Origin: Thalassia testudinum
Taxonomy: Eukaryota; Streptophyta; Magnoliopsida; Alismatales; Hydrocharitaceae
Direction of reading: 5' to 3'
Assembly (NCBI GenBank): GCA_037157565.1
Contig: JAZHRO010000022.1
Span: 9,920,001-9,984,000, forward strand
DNA length: 64,000 bases
A program made the position numbers and the translations under genes. Shown in pieces: positions 1 through 10,239 of this stretch; position 1 is the first letter of the stretch, and every line of letters starts with the position of its first letter. The notes beneath the pieces were generated by a model, which had not been told where the DNA came from, ran no database searches, and saw only the letters and a program-made list of their open reading frames with translations.

Positions 1-176
1 AATTGCGGTTTTAGATCTTCTTGTGGTTAATGGGGGATAATCATGTTGTCCTCAATTTGTGATTTATCAACCACGGCTCTGATGTCACAAATTTTTTCAA
101 TGAAATCGCAATTCAACCCTTGTTAGGACTTAAAGATATCAATTTTGAGAGTCTGATTCCCAAATTTCAGCTCTAT

Positions 177-764
177 TTAGCCCTCTTCACAACTTATATT
201 GGCCCTTGCAGTGGCCAGAAAATGTCTCCCTAGTATGATTGGTGTATCCCTTGGGTTTTCAGGTGCGTCCATATGTAAAACTATGAAATCTACAGGGAAG
301 TAAAAATCCCACACCCTAATAATAACATCCTCAAGAATTCCCTTAAGTGACTTGATAGACCGATCTGCTAACTGCAATGTCACTTCGGTCGGTTTCAGCT
401 CAGATTCTTCTAGGTTAAGTAGGGATGTGGGTATCAAGTTTATGGAAGCACCTAGGTCCAATAATGCTCTATCAAACTGGGTCTCATCGATCTTACATGA
501 AATCAGGGGAGTGCCTAGGTCTTTTGCCTTGGGTGGGAGTCTACTCAGGATTACAGAACTGGCTTGCTCTGACAGTACAATTGGACTCCCACTCTTGGTT
601 CGTGGCTTACATTGAGGTGTATGCATGTTCTTCAAGAATCGTGCGTAAGCCGGTACGTGGCGGATTGCATCCATCAATGGGATGTTTATTTGGACCTGCT
701 CAAAGAGCTTGATCAGGTCCTCCTCAAGAGCCACGGGTTTAGTTGTCCGCTTTCCCTTGGTCAA
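177..764 (-). pseudogene. Athila-type retropepsin (aspartic protease) domain
   Basis: The 195-residue open stretch carries the active-site motif ALLDLGASINLIP (about residues 100-112), typical of Athila proteases, and later the flap/C-terminal motif PIILGRHFLATA. The N-terminal part (LFEQVQINIPLMDAIRHVP) matches the conserved gag-protease linker of the family. Downstream, positions 1-176 still read as the protease-RT linker (LKFGNQTLKIDIF) but contain stops. In an active element this protease cleaves the Gag-Pol polyprotein. Here it lies between a broken gag and a broken linker and is a remnant. Confidence 0.8.
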
Positions 765-980
765 GGCCTTGGGAAATGGAACTTTGGTTGGTTCCTCTAG
801 GATAGGTCCAGGTATTTGATCTGGGACAGGGATAGGAACATCCTGGATGACTGTCCTAGGGTTTGGGTCACTACCAGGCTTAGAGTGGTCTGGATAAGGT
901 GGATCTTGGGTTGCCTTACCACTATGGGTTGTTACAGAATTTATTCCTGCCTGGTTCTGGTTGGGGGTTGGTAGGATGGG

Positions 981-2650
981 CTACTGCTGTTGGTAACCCG
1001 CATAGGAGGTTGATGCTTCCATCCCGTCAGGTAATGGAACAGAAGGGGCCTGATAGATCAAGTATGTTTGGCTCGGGTTTGGGTTCATAACGCGCCGCTG
1101 GGTTGGCACGCTATTCGAGTTAAGAAGAGGCTGAGAAGGAAGTGTGCCCGGTTGGCGAGAATTTTCCAACTGGGTAAGTTGGTTGTGGACCTCTGTGATT
1201 TCGTCCTTATGTTGCTTCTAGATAGCTGCATTTGTTCTCTGAATGCCAACCAGAGTTTGTAGGATAAGGGACATTTGATCTTGGTTGGGCCCGGATGGAT
1301 AAGTGGGGTTGGGCCGAGGCTAAGGCGATTGATAAGGACGAGGGGCTTGTGGACGGGGCTGAAAGGGTGGTCTTGGGTTCTGAGAATTTCCCGCCCACTG
1401 GAAATTAGGATGGTTTCGCCATCCAGGGTTGTAGGTGTTTGAAAATGGGTCATTTTGGAGATGGGGGAGATGGGGTTCCCCCGACAAGAATAGAAAGGAT
1501 CAGAGGTCCCTCCGGTCCTGAAGTCAGATGGGGGTGGATAAGAGTCCATCCCAGGAGAAGGTCGGTGGAAAATGTTCTGCACAGTTTCCCGTACGGGAGG
1601 GGGCTGTGCGAAGGAGTTTTGTGCAGAGGTGGCTCGCTGCAAGTGCTGAGTCAGCTCATCCACCTTCTTCTCAATAATTGAGACCTTGTCCAATCGACTG
1701 GCCATTAATTCCAGGTCGATTGATGTGGACAGGCCCTACATCTCAAGTGCTCCCCTAGGGTTCGTCGTTGCGCGGGTATTCGTTCGGTCGATTAATCCCA
1801 TGGAGTCATTGTTGATGGAGTTCTCGCACATATTCTCGAGAATCTCCAACACGGTGTCCTCATGTTGACCCATGATATTTCCTCCGCAAGTTGCATTGAC
1901 GAATAGTCTAATATCTTCGCAGAGTCCCTGGTAAAAAGACTGGACTTGTTCCCATTTAGGAACTCCGTGATGGGGGCACTTTCTCATGAGATCCTGGAAT
2001 CGATCCCATGCCTCATGAAGAGGTTCTCCCGTCTGTTGCGTAAAGTGAGTAATCTGATGGCGCAAGACGTTTGTCCGACCAACGGGGAAGAACTTCTTCA
2101 AAAACTCAGACTGAAGTTCTTCCCAAGTGTTGATCGGGCGGGTCTGTGTTTGATACCAATGAGCCGCCTTGTCCATAAGGGAGAAAGAGAACATCTTCAT
2201 AAGCAAGATATCTCGATTCTGCGCATCTGACCCGAAGGTCTGGGCTAGATGCTTAAGCTGTTTGATATGCTGAAAGGGATCTTCAGAGTTTAGCGCATAG
2301 AATTTAGGTATGGCATGAATCATGTTGGGCTTCAATTTGGAATCAGGTCCTCCAGTCAGGATTCTAACTCGAGGCTCAATTGCCACCACAGCGGGATTAT
2401 AGTGATCTCGCATCATGGGGCGCTGCGGTGGGTTCATGAAGTTTTGGAAGAGATCATTGAGTCACTAGAGCTGGTGCTCAAGATTATTTTCTTCTTCAAC
2501 GGGCTGAGCCATTGTGGAAGAAGGAGAATTAGGTTCAGAGTCAGAAGAGAGGTATATGTGAAGTGGTTGTCGCACAAATAAGGGTACCGAGGCTTGGCCT
2601 CGGGGAGAGTGAATTTCTAGATGAGGTTTCAAGGACCTTCTACCGAACAT
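981..2650 (-). pseudogene. Athila-type gag, broken
   Basis: The best-preserved piece (1736-2437) is a retrotransposon gag capsid domain: it contains DPFQHIKQLKHLAQTF, KAAHWYQT, FLKKFFPVGRT and EAWDRFQDLMRKCPHHGVP, all in the order seen in Athila gag. Upstream, 2465-2650 reads MAQPVEEENN and then meets two adjacent stops (TAG TGA) just before the capsid piece. Downstream, the reading frame changes near 1430. The Gln/Pro-rich tail is found in one frame at 1085-1705 and in another at 981-1169. The start cannot be fixed. The protein would be the capsid of the virus-like particle. Confidence 0.8.
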
Positions 2651-3575
2651 GCACTGATGGATTTGACAAGGTTAGCAGGTGCTGGACCCAATCAAGACAC
2701 CCAAAATGTTGGGTGACTATAGAGGTTCGGGGCGGATGACACCCCTTAATCAGAAGGTCGTCCACCTGATAATTACCTGGACAGCCAAAGAGGGTGAGTC
2801 CCGTGAAGACCCCTACATGGTAGAGCGCCCCACGAGTTACAGGGTTTCCCCCACCCAACCTCTCTTGTCACTGAGATTCCAGGTAGACCAGAATGGGGAC
2901 CTTGACCTCTTAAGTGTACCACTTTTAATTAGGATCAAGGTGCTTAGGGTTTCACTTGAACTTTAACCTTTTGTGTGCAAAAAGTGACCTAATTTAAAGG
3001 TTGGTTGATCCAAGGGATCAACTTCACCTATTAGTTCCTGTGAGAGCTTATTAGGTCCTTTCTTTTAGGGTTCAAGTGACTTAAGAGCCGGATTGCTTAG
3101 GGTTTCTCTTTATTAGCTCTTTTCAAGCAATGGCTTAGGCACACTTCTTTTGGGAATTTTCAGTTCTTGATTAGAAGGTGTGTCTCTAAAACCCTAGCTT
3201 AGAATCCTAGGTTGGCTCTAATTGGTACAGTTAGTTGCCTCAGGATTAGGTAACTAAGGCTCAAGCAAGAAGGTTTTAGCCCTAATTACCTTTAGTGGCT
3301 ATGCAAATAGAATATGTTGAAATTAAAAAGCAGGCAACTCTTGTGATTTACTAATGTATAAAAGATAGGTAACCCTAAATTGATTTTCTTTTTCTTTTTC
3401 CTCTTTAGAATTTAAGGGGCTTAAGAGAGAGGATAGAAGATTACCTGTCCCTTGGTGTGGTTGCTGTGCGACTGCTTGTTCCTTCTTGCCTTCCTGTGCC
3501 TGCACAACAAAAGAGAGATTAAGTCAGTAGTCAATTCGAAATTATGATTTAGTAGCTTCTAGAATACCCATTGCT
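2651..3575 (-). other. Athila leader (5' untranslated region), no gene
   Basis: This is the stretch between the primer site and gag. It holds AT-rich non-coding sequence with no convincing ORF, as is usual for the long leaders of Athila elements. Confidence 0.55.
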
Positions 3576-3592
3576 CCCCGGCAACGGCGCCA
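3576..3592 (-). other. Primer-binding site, tRNA-Asp type
   Basis: Read on the minus strand the sequence is TGGCGCCGTTGCCGGGG, the classic Athila primer-binding site complementary to the 3' end of tRNA-Asp. It fixes the orientation of the element and places the LTR immediately to its right (first TG at 3599). Confidence 0.85.
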
Positions 3593-3754
3593 AAATAGTG
3601 GTCAAGTATGTATTTTTATTTTTATTACTCAAAAATAGAAAATTTTCGTGGTCGAACTCAGGGAGCAACACTTGATTTTAGAAGCGTACAAAATCACAAT
3701 TTACAATATAGATATATAATATTTTACAAGAACGATAAAAGAAAGGAAAATTTG

Positions 3755-4105
3755 TTCTTCTTTTCTTCTCTCTTTCTTCTTCTTCGTCTGCCTCTTTCTT
3801 TCTCTCTTTAGACATCTGACTCCAAGGGTCAGACGACTTAAACTCCACTTGCTACAGTGTTTTGCTTCTTCTGCTGGTTCTTCTTCCTCTTGGCTTCTTC
3901 TTCTGCTAGTTCTTCTTCCTTTTGGCATCTTCTTCTTTTCTTCTTCTCTGCTGTGCCAAGTCTTCTTCTTCTTTTTCTGCTTCTCTTTCTCTTCTTCCCC
4001 TCTGCTGTGTGAGGCCTTCTCTATCTTCGTCTTCTTTCCTTCTCTTCTTCTTTTCTTCTTCTCTGTTATTGCACATCTCCTCCTTCTTCTCCTGCTTTCC
4101 TGCAT
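3755..4105. repeat. CT-rich low-complexity tract (TTC-rich)
   Basis: About 350 bases dominated by TTCTTC on the plus strand. The minus strand encodes only Lys/Glu/Arg runs. It probably lies in the transcribed leader side of the LTR, since the TATA box is at 5334 on the minus strand. Confidence 0.8.
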
Positions 4106-5333
4106 AGTGTAAGGTTAGGCAAAACCTAACCCCTACCCACCCCACGTCTCTCTCTCTCTCAAATTCACTCCAGGGTTTGCTCTCCCAGAGCCTTAATCGG
4201 GTAAGCGGGTTGGGTGACGTGCCCGGGACCAAGCGCACCGGCGTGGGTGGTGCACAAGGTGTGCACAGGCAGGGATTAATCGGATCCGGGTGCCAGGTCC
4301 GCGGGGAGAGTGTCGCGGACGAGGCGTGGCGGGGGTGTAAGGGACCTCACCCCAGTGTGTTTCGAGGCAATAAGCTTGAAACATAAAATCAATTTATGTG
4401 CGGGCTCCCGCCCATACACTTCCGAGGTGGGACTAAAAGTCCCACTCCCACCTACTTCCGCGCTTGCGCCCGTAGCAGAAGCCTCCCAATTGCAGCAGGC
4501 GTGGAGTCTCTTGACTCCACTCGAAGTCTGGGTGCGTGCATGCTGCAAACCCGCACCACCTGAGAGCTTTGGCTGAAGCTGAGCGCGACCTGGAGTAGCT
4601 TGAAGCTTGCTTCAAGCTCAGCGACAATGGAGGAGAGCGGCTTGACCCTGAAATAAGTAGCACGGCCTTTTGGCCACGTCAGACCATAGGAAAACCTTCG
4701 CCGTATCACAGCGAAGGTGAGGCGGGAGTTGGCTGGCCGCGGGGCAGCCTAGGCATGCGTGCCTAGGTCGCTCTGTCGCTGTGTTTATCGGTTAGGTCGG
4801 GTGGTGTTTAGGGAGGTGTAGGTGGTTGATGGATGGATGGAAGATGTTCAATGGTTGATGGAGGAGGTGAAGAGGTTGGTGGCGAGACGTGTGGAGGTGT
4901 GGAGTGATGGGTGCGTCTTGCCGGAGGTTGGCCGGAGATGGGGAAGATGCGGGCGGACAGTGGTCGTCGAAGGGTAATCTGTGAAATAGATTGAGGGAAA
5001 ATAGAGAGTAGGAGATGAGGAGCTTATCTGGGGTACTTGGAGCGAAGGGGAGGCGAAGGAGACGAACGGCGCGTTTGTGCCATCATCGGAGAAGACGGCC
5101 CTGAGGGGGAGATAATGGCGACGAGGAGGAGGACAGGAAGGCGTGCGCTGGTGCGGCGCAACGCGGAAGAACGAGGTGAAGTGAACCCTGCCGATGATAT
5201 GGTAGTAGAGCGACGAGAGGGAGGAGGAAAAATCGTCGGAGCTTGCGGGCTACTTGGCCGGAGAGAGGGGAGATGAATTCTGAGGGAGTCTGCGACCAAA
5301 TCAAGCTTAAAGGAAGCGGCAGCCCCTGCCGTT

Positions 5334-5344
5334 CCTTAAATAGG
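5334..5344 (-). promoter_or_regulatory. Probable LTR TATA box
   Basis: Minus-strand CCTATTTAAGG inside the Athila LTR. GC-rich sequence follows downstream and AT-rich U3-like sequence lies upstream (5640-6250). No start site can be proven. Confidence 0.45.
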
Positions 5345-5412
5345 TGCTGGCTGGGAGGGAAACGCGAGGAGGCGACGTGGGCTCCTCGCCGGAGGCATGG
5401 TCGGAAAAAGAG

Positions 5413-5446
5413 CCATACCTCTCGTGCGTTCGCACGAGAGGTATGG
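5413..5446. repeat. Perfect 16-bp inverted repeat with a 2-base loop
   Basis: Left arm CCATACCTCTCGTGCG (5413-5428), loop TT, right arm CGCACGAGAGGTATGG (5431-5446). It lies about 70 bases upstream of the LTR TATA box in the direction of transcription. Confidence 0.95.
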
Positions 5447-6339
5447 TGGCCGACAGGGCATGGGAACCAATCCATGCAGAAGAGGACAACGCAGGGGTTC
5501 CTCCTTTCAAGTCTGGGGCCAGCTCCCTAGGTCTGTGCAGCGCCATCCTCCACGCAAAGTCGCCGGAGGTATGGCCTGCACAGTGCGGGGGCAGAAGGAT
5601 ATGGTTGAAGAAAGAGACGAGAAAGGTAGGGGGCTAATTGCAAGAGTCCACAAAGCTAAGGGTCAAAAAGTAATTATTGAAGATCGTTTTGTAAAGTGGG
5701 TCAAGGTGACCTTTTCTTAGGCCCAAATTTTGGTATAACCCTAATTTGGATCTAAGGAATCCAATGGTGAGGTTGGATTTTAGGTTTGACCATGTTTGAT
5801 CGGACATTTTGCACAAAAATCCAATTTAGGTCAAAAATTGGGTATGGTTCTCAATCTAGGTCAAGATAGGTTCCAATGGCCAAATTGATGGTTCTAAACC
5901 CTAATGGATATTTTTTCATGAACTTTAGAGGGTTTAATTGATTTTTATCTTGCCTAAAACTTCGTGAATTAAAGTGGGTTTGTTTTAGGGTTACAGAATG
6001 TCATTTAATTCCTAGAATTTGTCATAACCCTTTCCTGATCGAATCATCCCACTTTTTCTCTTAAGCCCATTTGACCTGTGTCTAGACCCTTAGAAATCCC
6101 GTTTATGTACTGCAATGGTAAAATTACAGTTTTACCTCTTGTGAATTATTTTATACTCAGATTTGCAATCCCCTGATCTAGGCTTTCCCTTAGGTTTTAT
6201 AGGAGCTTTTGTACACTTAATTAGGTCAAAATGCACTAGTTAGGGTTCATGATGATGTTCTCATCAGATGGGTAGCCGCTGGCCGGTACCTTCCCCGTGA
6301 CTGCTGTCCTCCCTCACGCGTCTGGGAACCACGACCACC

Positions 6340-7319
6340 TACTTGGCATCCAGCACTCGGTGCGGGGAGCATCTGCTGCGCTCCAGCCCTAGACGGGCAA
6401 TCCTTCCTGATGTGGCCCGGCTGGACACACTGGTAGCAGAGAGGGACTCGACTTCCTCCCTTGGTGGGTCCCTACTGACAGCTGGGCGGGGGTCCGGTGC
6501 TGACAGGTGGCCCCTGTCGGGGGCCCCCAAAGGTCACTGACGGCCCCGCAAAACGAGATGGCTCTCCTACGGGTGCCGCTACCTCCTCTCTCGTTGGCCC
6601 TGTGAGTACTCTAGCTGGTAGGGCCTCTTCCATCCACTGTCGGTGTCTCGTGCGGTCGGGTTGGTCTCCTCGTACGTCATAGCTGCCTCCACCACTCTCG
6701 AGAAGGTGGGCAGCTTCAGGGGCTTGACATACCCTCGAATGTCAGGCCGGAGCCCCTCAGTGAACCTCCACAGGCGCTCCTCTGTAGCTACAGCTGTCGC
6801 AGCAAAACGTGACAACTCTAGGAAGCGCGTACGATATGCACTAACGGTCACCATCCCCTGGCGGAGAGTGTGGAACTCTCACCTCCTCTGATCCTGCCAA
6901 GTCTGCGGGAAGTACTGCTCGTAGAAGAGGGTCACGAACTGGTCCCAAGTCGGCTCTCCCCTCTCCTGGCCTCTGACTGCCCTCCACCACCTGTGTGCTG
7001 CACTCTCCAGCTGGTACGTGGCAAAGGCCACGCGGCACTCCGTAGGGGGGCGAAGGCTGCCAAACACCTTCTCAATCTGCTCCAGCCAGTCCTCTGCCTC
7101 ACACGGGTCCTCATCCCCCTTGAAGGAGGGGGGCTTCAGCTTTCGGAACTGTCCGAAAAGCTCGTAGTGCAGCTGCAGTGGGGGAACAGGCACGCCTCCA
7201 GGCAGGGAGGGCTCATGCTCAGAAGTGTCAGAGTGCGGTGGGGGCGGTGGAGGACCATCCCCTCCCCCTCGTCTAGCGCTGCATCGGTCTCTCAGCCCCA
7301 CAAAGGACTCCCCCTCCAC
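6340..7319 (-). pseudogene. Tekay/Del-type gag with CCHC zinc knuckle, frameshifted
   Basis: The N-terminal part (6879-7319) contains FKGDEDPCEAEDWLEQIEKVF, ESAAHRWWRAV and WDQFVTLFYEQYFPQ, the gag capsid signature. The frame changes near 6870. The next part (6579-6854) reads TRFLELSRFAATAVATEERL and GLRPDIRGYV. A CCHC knuckle, CYQCVQPGHIRKDC, lies in the minus strand at about 6399-6440 in yet another register. The product would be the nucleocapsid/capsid precursor. Two frame breaks make it non-functional. Confidence 0.85.
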
Positions 7320-7375
7320 ATCCCCAGGGAGAGGTGACCGTGGAAGTGGGTGGAGCTCCTCTCGTACTATGTCTC

Positions 7376-7434
7376 GAATTAGTTGAGCGAGGTCCTAAGC
7401 CTAAACGCCCGGGAGAATTAGTTGAGCGAGGTCC
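7376..7434. repeat. 20-bp direct repeat at the LTR-gag deletion region
   Basis: GAATTAGTTGAGCGAGGTCC occurs at 7376-7395 and again at 7415-7434. It lies exactly where LTR-like sequence gives way to the gag leader with no primer site, so it may mark the deletion or its repair. Confidence 0.9.
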
Positions 7435-7440
7435 AAAACC

Positions 7441-8265
7441 CCTACTTGACCGTCTACACTCGACTTCAGACGTCCGACCTCTCTTCCAGTCGTCTGGGAG
7501 TGCTTCCGATCGTCTGGTAAGCTGTCTAGACGTCCGAAATGCGTGGGAGGGCGTGCCCGCGCCTTCCCAAAGCTGTCCCTGCACGCGACAGACCAAATCT
7601 TCCACTTTTAGCCGCATAGATCGACTTTGCGGTGCAGCCTACATGGTCGTAACCGCAAGAGGAACGTACCTTCGTGAAACCTTGCTTTCAAACGTCTGGT
7701 GTCGTCACCAGACGTCCAACCCGTCGTCTGGACGACACGCCAGACGTCTGATTTTAGGAAAAACCCAGAACCAAAGCGACCTCCCGCTCCCCTCACCGCG
7801 CGCAGCAGCGACATCTCCTCCTCGTCTGCAACTCCGGCTGCAGTAGGGTGTCGGGGATGTCTCCCTCGACGCACTCCTCCTCCCGCACGTGCCGCTCCAG
7901 CCGTGTGTCTTCCGGCGAGCTCCCACGAACTCGTGAGCTCAAGCTCCTCCTCTCTTTACGTCGCCTCTCCTCCTCGCTCTTCGCTCTCACGGCCTCTCTC
8001 TCGCTCGTCCCTCTTGCTGCAATGGAGAGGAAGGAAGGAAGGTGGTGGTGGTGGAGTGGAGAAGAGAGGAAGGGGGAGAGGGGTTATATATAGGGAGTGG
8101 GGTTAAGGTTCGAGAAGGAGAAAAGGAGAGAGAGAAGAGAGGAAGGCTGTCTGCGCGCAGCCAGTGCGCAGACCCAACCATGCGTATAAAATTTTCAATT
8201 TCCAAACGTCTGGGGAGGGGTCCAGACGTCTAACCAGACGTCTGACCGACAGCACAGACGTCTTA
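7441..8265. promoter_or_regulatory. AGACGTCT clusters in the truncated Tekay LTR, with TATA at 8084-8093
   Basis: Exact AGACGTCT occurs at about 7742 and three times in 8222-8262, with many one-base variants (AGACGTCC, AAACGTCT) from 7460. A minus-strand TATA-like CCCTATATATAA lies at 8084-8093, between the two sub-clusters. GACGTC is the plant C-box bound by bZIP factors; binding here is inference. Confidence 0.6.
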
Positions 8266-8309
8266 AAAGGCTCAGAACAGAACGGGTCTTTACATCACCC
8301 CATCACCAA

Positions 8310-8724
8310 CCTCGCACCCCATGTGCGAGCACACTATATTCTCCGTGAGGCCACCTTCTTTTGGGACATGCTCCCCCAAACATCCTCCTCTTAACCTCCA
8401 TCCACTTCACCTCCTCTATTCGCATCTCCCTTCTAGGACCTACACGGCACTCGCACCTAAACATCCTCCTCCTCTCAACCTCCTCTGTCCTTCGCTCCCT
8501 CTACTGCCTCCACCGCAGCACACTCTTCATTAGCATCCTCTCCGTCAAGGAGTTCCCCCTTGGCCTCCTCCTCCACTCCCTTTCCCTAAACTTTGACATC
8601 CTTTGCACCCACCCCAAATGGCGCAACCTCCCTCTTCATCTATGACCCCATCCATGTCACCAACGCCCCCTCCCACACCTCTTTCTACAATGCCTTCCTT
8701 GAGATCTTGCACGACTCTATGTAA
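8310..8724 (+). pseudogene. Arogenate dehydrogenase fragment, copy A
   Basis: The readable part is RSTLFISILSVKEFP-type text: STLFISILSVKEFPLGLLL, then FDILCTHP, then a C-terminal piece ending at TAA 8722-8724. These match the conserved core of plant arogenate dehydrogenase (TyrA family), which converts arogenate to tyrosine in plastids. The MFGPES stretch after THP is lost, and upstream segments are shuffled and frame-broken with a repeated LLLSTS piece. No cofactor-binding N-terminus is present. It is a gene fragment, probably captured by a mobile element, in inverted arrangement with copy B. Confidence 0.75.
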
Positions 8725-9149
8725 CTATCGTGAAGGAAGAGGTGGTCAGAGGAGGAGAAGGGATAAATAGGGAGATGAATATAAATTTTTTTATTTTTAA
8801 AATTTTTAAAATATTTTGCATTGGATTTAATGGGAAAAGGATATAGTCATAATAGAGTAACTTTGTAGGGTAATATATATAAATACAAAATACATGGGAA
8901 ACATACATCTTATTGAAAGTGATATATGTACGTAAAAACCTTATATTTATAATTTGATAGGTGTGAAATGATAAGGATGCACCTCATATTTACCTACATA
9001 TCCCTACAAAATTATTTTATTATGATTATATATTAAATCCAATGAAATATATTTTAAAAAAATTAAAAAAAAATTATATTTATCTCCTTATTTATTTCCA
9101 ACTCCTCCCCGTTCCTTCTTCCCTCCTCCCTGAGCTCCTCTCCCTCCAC

Positions 9150-9832
9150 GACCACCGCGCAAAGTCACATGAGAAGATCCCAAGGAAGGCATTGTAGCAA
9201 GAGGCACGGGAGGGGGCATCGCTGACATGTACGCGGTTGCAGAGGAATGGAAGGCTGCGCCATCTGTGGAAGGCAGACTTGTGACCGAACATGGGGTGGG
9301 TGCAGAGGATGTTGAAGTCCAAGGGGAGGGAGTGGAGGAGGAGTGTGCGGGGGAACTCCTTGACGGAGAGGATACCGGCAAAGAGGGTGTTGCGGCGGAG
9401 GCGGTGGAAGGGGAGGTAGTGGAGGACGGAGGAGGTGGAGAGGATGGAGGTTGAGAGGAGAAGGACATCCGGGAGCTGCTCACAGAGGTCGTGTAGGTCC
9501 CGAAAGAAAGGTGGTGTAGGTCCTGGAAGAATGTGTTGCTTGCAGAGGTCGAGTAGGTCCCGGAAAAGTGGGGAGCGGAGGATGGAGGTGGAGAGGAGGA
9601 GGACGTCCAAGGGAGGTCTCGGAAGCAGGTTGCACCGGGGAGAGGACGGTGTGCCAGCACGCTGGGTGAGGGGGTCGGTGATGGGGTGAGGGGGTCGACG
9701 ATGGGCCGATGATGGGGTGACGAGGAGGGGGTTGATGATGGTGGCTGGCGAGGGTAGGGAAGAGTAGTCGGTGAGAAGGAGGTGGTCGGTAGCGGGGCAC
9801 ATACCGGGCGTAGCGACGAGGGCATTGATCAT
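9150..9832 (-). pseudogene. Arogenate dehydrogenase fragment, copy B
   Basis: On the minus strand FFRDLHDLCEQLPDVLLLST, SILSTSSVLHYLPFHRLRR, NTLFAGILSVKEFP and FNILCTHPMFG follow one another, the order seen in plant arogenate dehydrogenases. A segment RDLxDLCxQ...PDVLLLSTSIL is repeated in tandem (about 9480-9610), which an intact enzyme does not have. The N-terminal extension is Pro/Ser-rich and unrecognised. A second open frame over the same bases is a shadow. It is better preserved than copy A but still only a mid-domain fragment. Confidence 0.8.
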
Positions 9833-10012
9833 CGGCCACCATCGTGGAGGTTAGGGAGGAGTGAAAGGTTAAGGAGGAGGAGTTGGAGTTAAATAGGAAG
9901 AAAAATATAAATTTTTTTATTTTTTAAATTTATTTAAACATATTTTTTTGTTGGATTTAACAAGGTAGAGTTACGAACACAATGGGACAACTTTACAGAA
10001 ATACATATGTCC

Positions 10013-10036
10013 ATATATATATATATATATATATAT
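10013..10036. repeat. TA microsatellite
   Basis: Run of alternating TA inside the third copy of the tail sequence. Confidence 0.9.
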
Positions 10037-10239
10037 AAACCCTAAGAACTCATCATGACGTTTCGGGAAGAGTGAAAGGTGGCGAAGAGATGTTGGAATA
10101 ATTAGGGAGATGAATATAATTTTATTTTTAATTTTTAAAAAATAGAATCAACGTATAATTAAAACGAATAAATTTTATAAAAATATATACATAAATATCA
10201 AATATATGAAAATATATATGTGTGATTGAAAGTTTATAT

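Larger units (their letters stand above)
1..6255 (-). mobile_element. Athila-type Ty3 retrotransposon, 5' half (partial)
   Basis: On the minus strand, reading right to left, the sequence gives a long LTR, a tRNA-Asp-type primer site, a ~0.9 kb leader, gag and protease. Reverse transcriptase and integrase would lie left of the window. The protease and gag resemble the Athila lineage. The coding part carries several stops and frameshifts, so the copy is dead. The right LTR border is uncertain; I place it near 6255, where Tekay-type sequence begins. There is no second LTR in the window, so no target-site duplication can be tested. Confidence 0.8.
3599..6255 (-). repeat. Athila 5' LTR
   Basis: It begins six bases after the primer site. 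Near its inner end it has the motif TCGAACTCAGGGAGCAA, which resembles the equivalent region of the second Athila LTR at 55844. It contains a CT-rich tract, a TATA box and a strong palindrome, listed separately. Open frames on both strands at 5024-5720 are compositional and show no known domain. The outer end is not defined by a duplicate and is placed only by the start of Tekay sequence. Confidence 0.6.
6262..8294 (-). mobile_element. Tekay/Del-type Ty3 element, truncated
   Basis: The minus strand reads LTR outer end (right), then gag, then breaks off after the gag zinc knuckle; protease and pol are missing. The LTR end CGGGTCTTTACA at 8294 matches the ends of the solo LTRs at 14238 and 54447. 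Only ~860 bases of a ~2.8 kb LTR remain, and no primer site is found between LTR and gag, so an internal deletion removed the rest. The left break is near 6262. Confidence 0.7.
8310..10160. repeat. Inverted and repeated unit carrying the arogenate dehydrogenase fragments
   Basis: Copy A plus its AT-rich tail (to ~8950) and copy B plus its tail (from ~8960) are mirror images meeting near 8955. Both tails read AAATAGGGAGATGAATATAA-like and TTGGATTTAA. Two further partial tails in plus orientation follow at ~9846-10030 and ~10060-10150. No perfect terminal repeat or TSD was found, so the carrier type is unknown. Confidence 0.7.

Noticed and set aside
3701..4238. Lys/Glu-rich frames on the minus strand and Ser/Leu/Phe-rich frames on the plus strand
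   Set aside because: Translation of a TTC-rich low-complexity tract in an Athila LTR; no domain.
5024..5720. Overlapping open frames on both strands
   Set aside because: GC-rich LTR sequence without stops; Arg/Ser/Pro-rich with no known motif.
9088..9825. A 245-residue Ser/Pro-rich frame
   Set aside because: Shadow of the frame that carries the arogenate dehydrogenase text.
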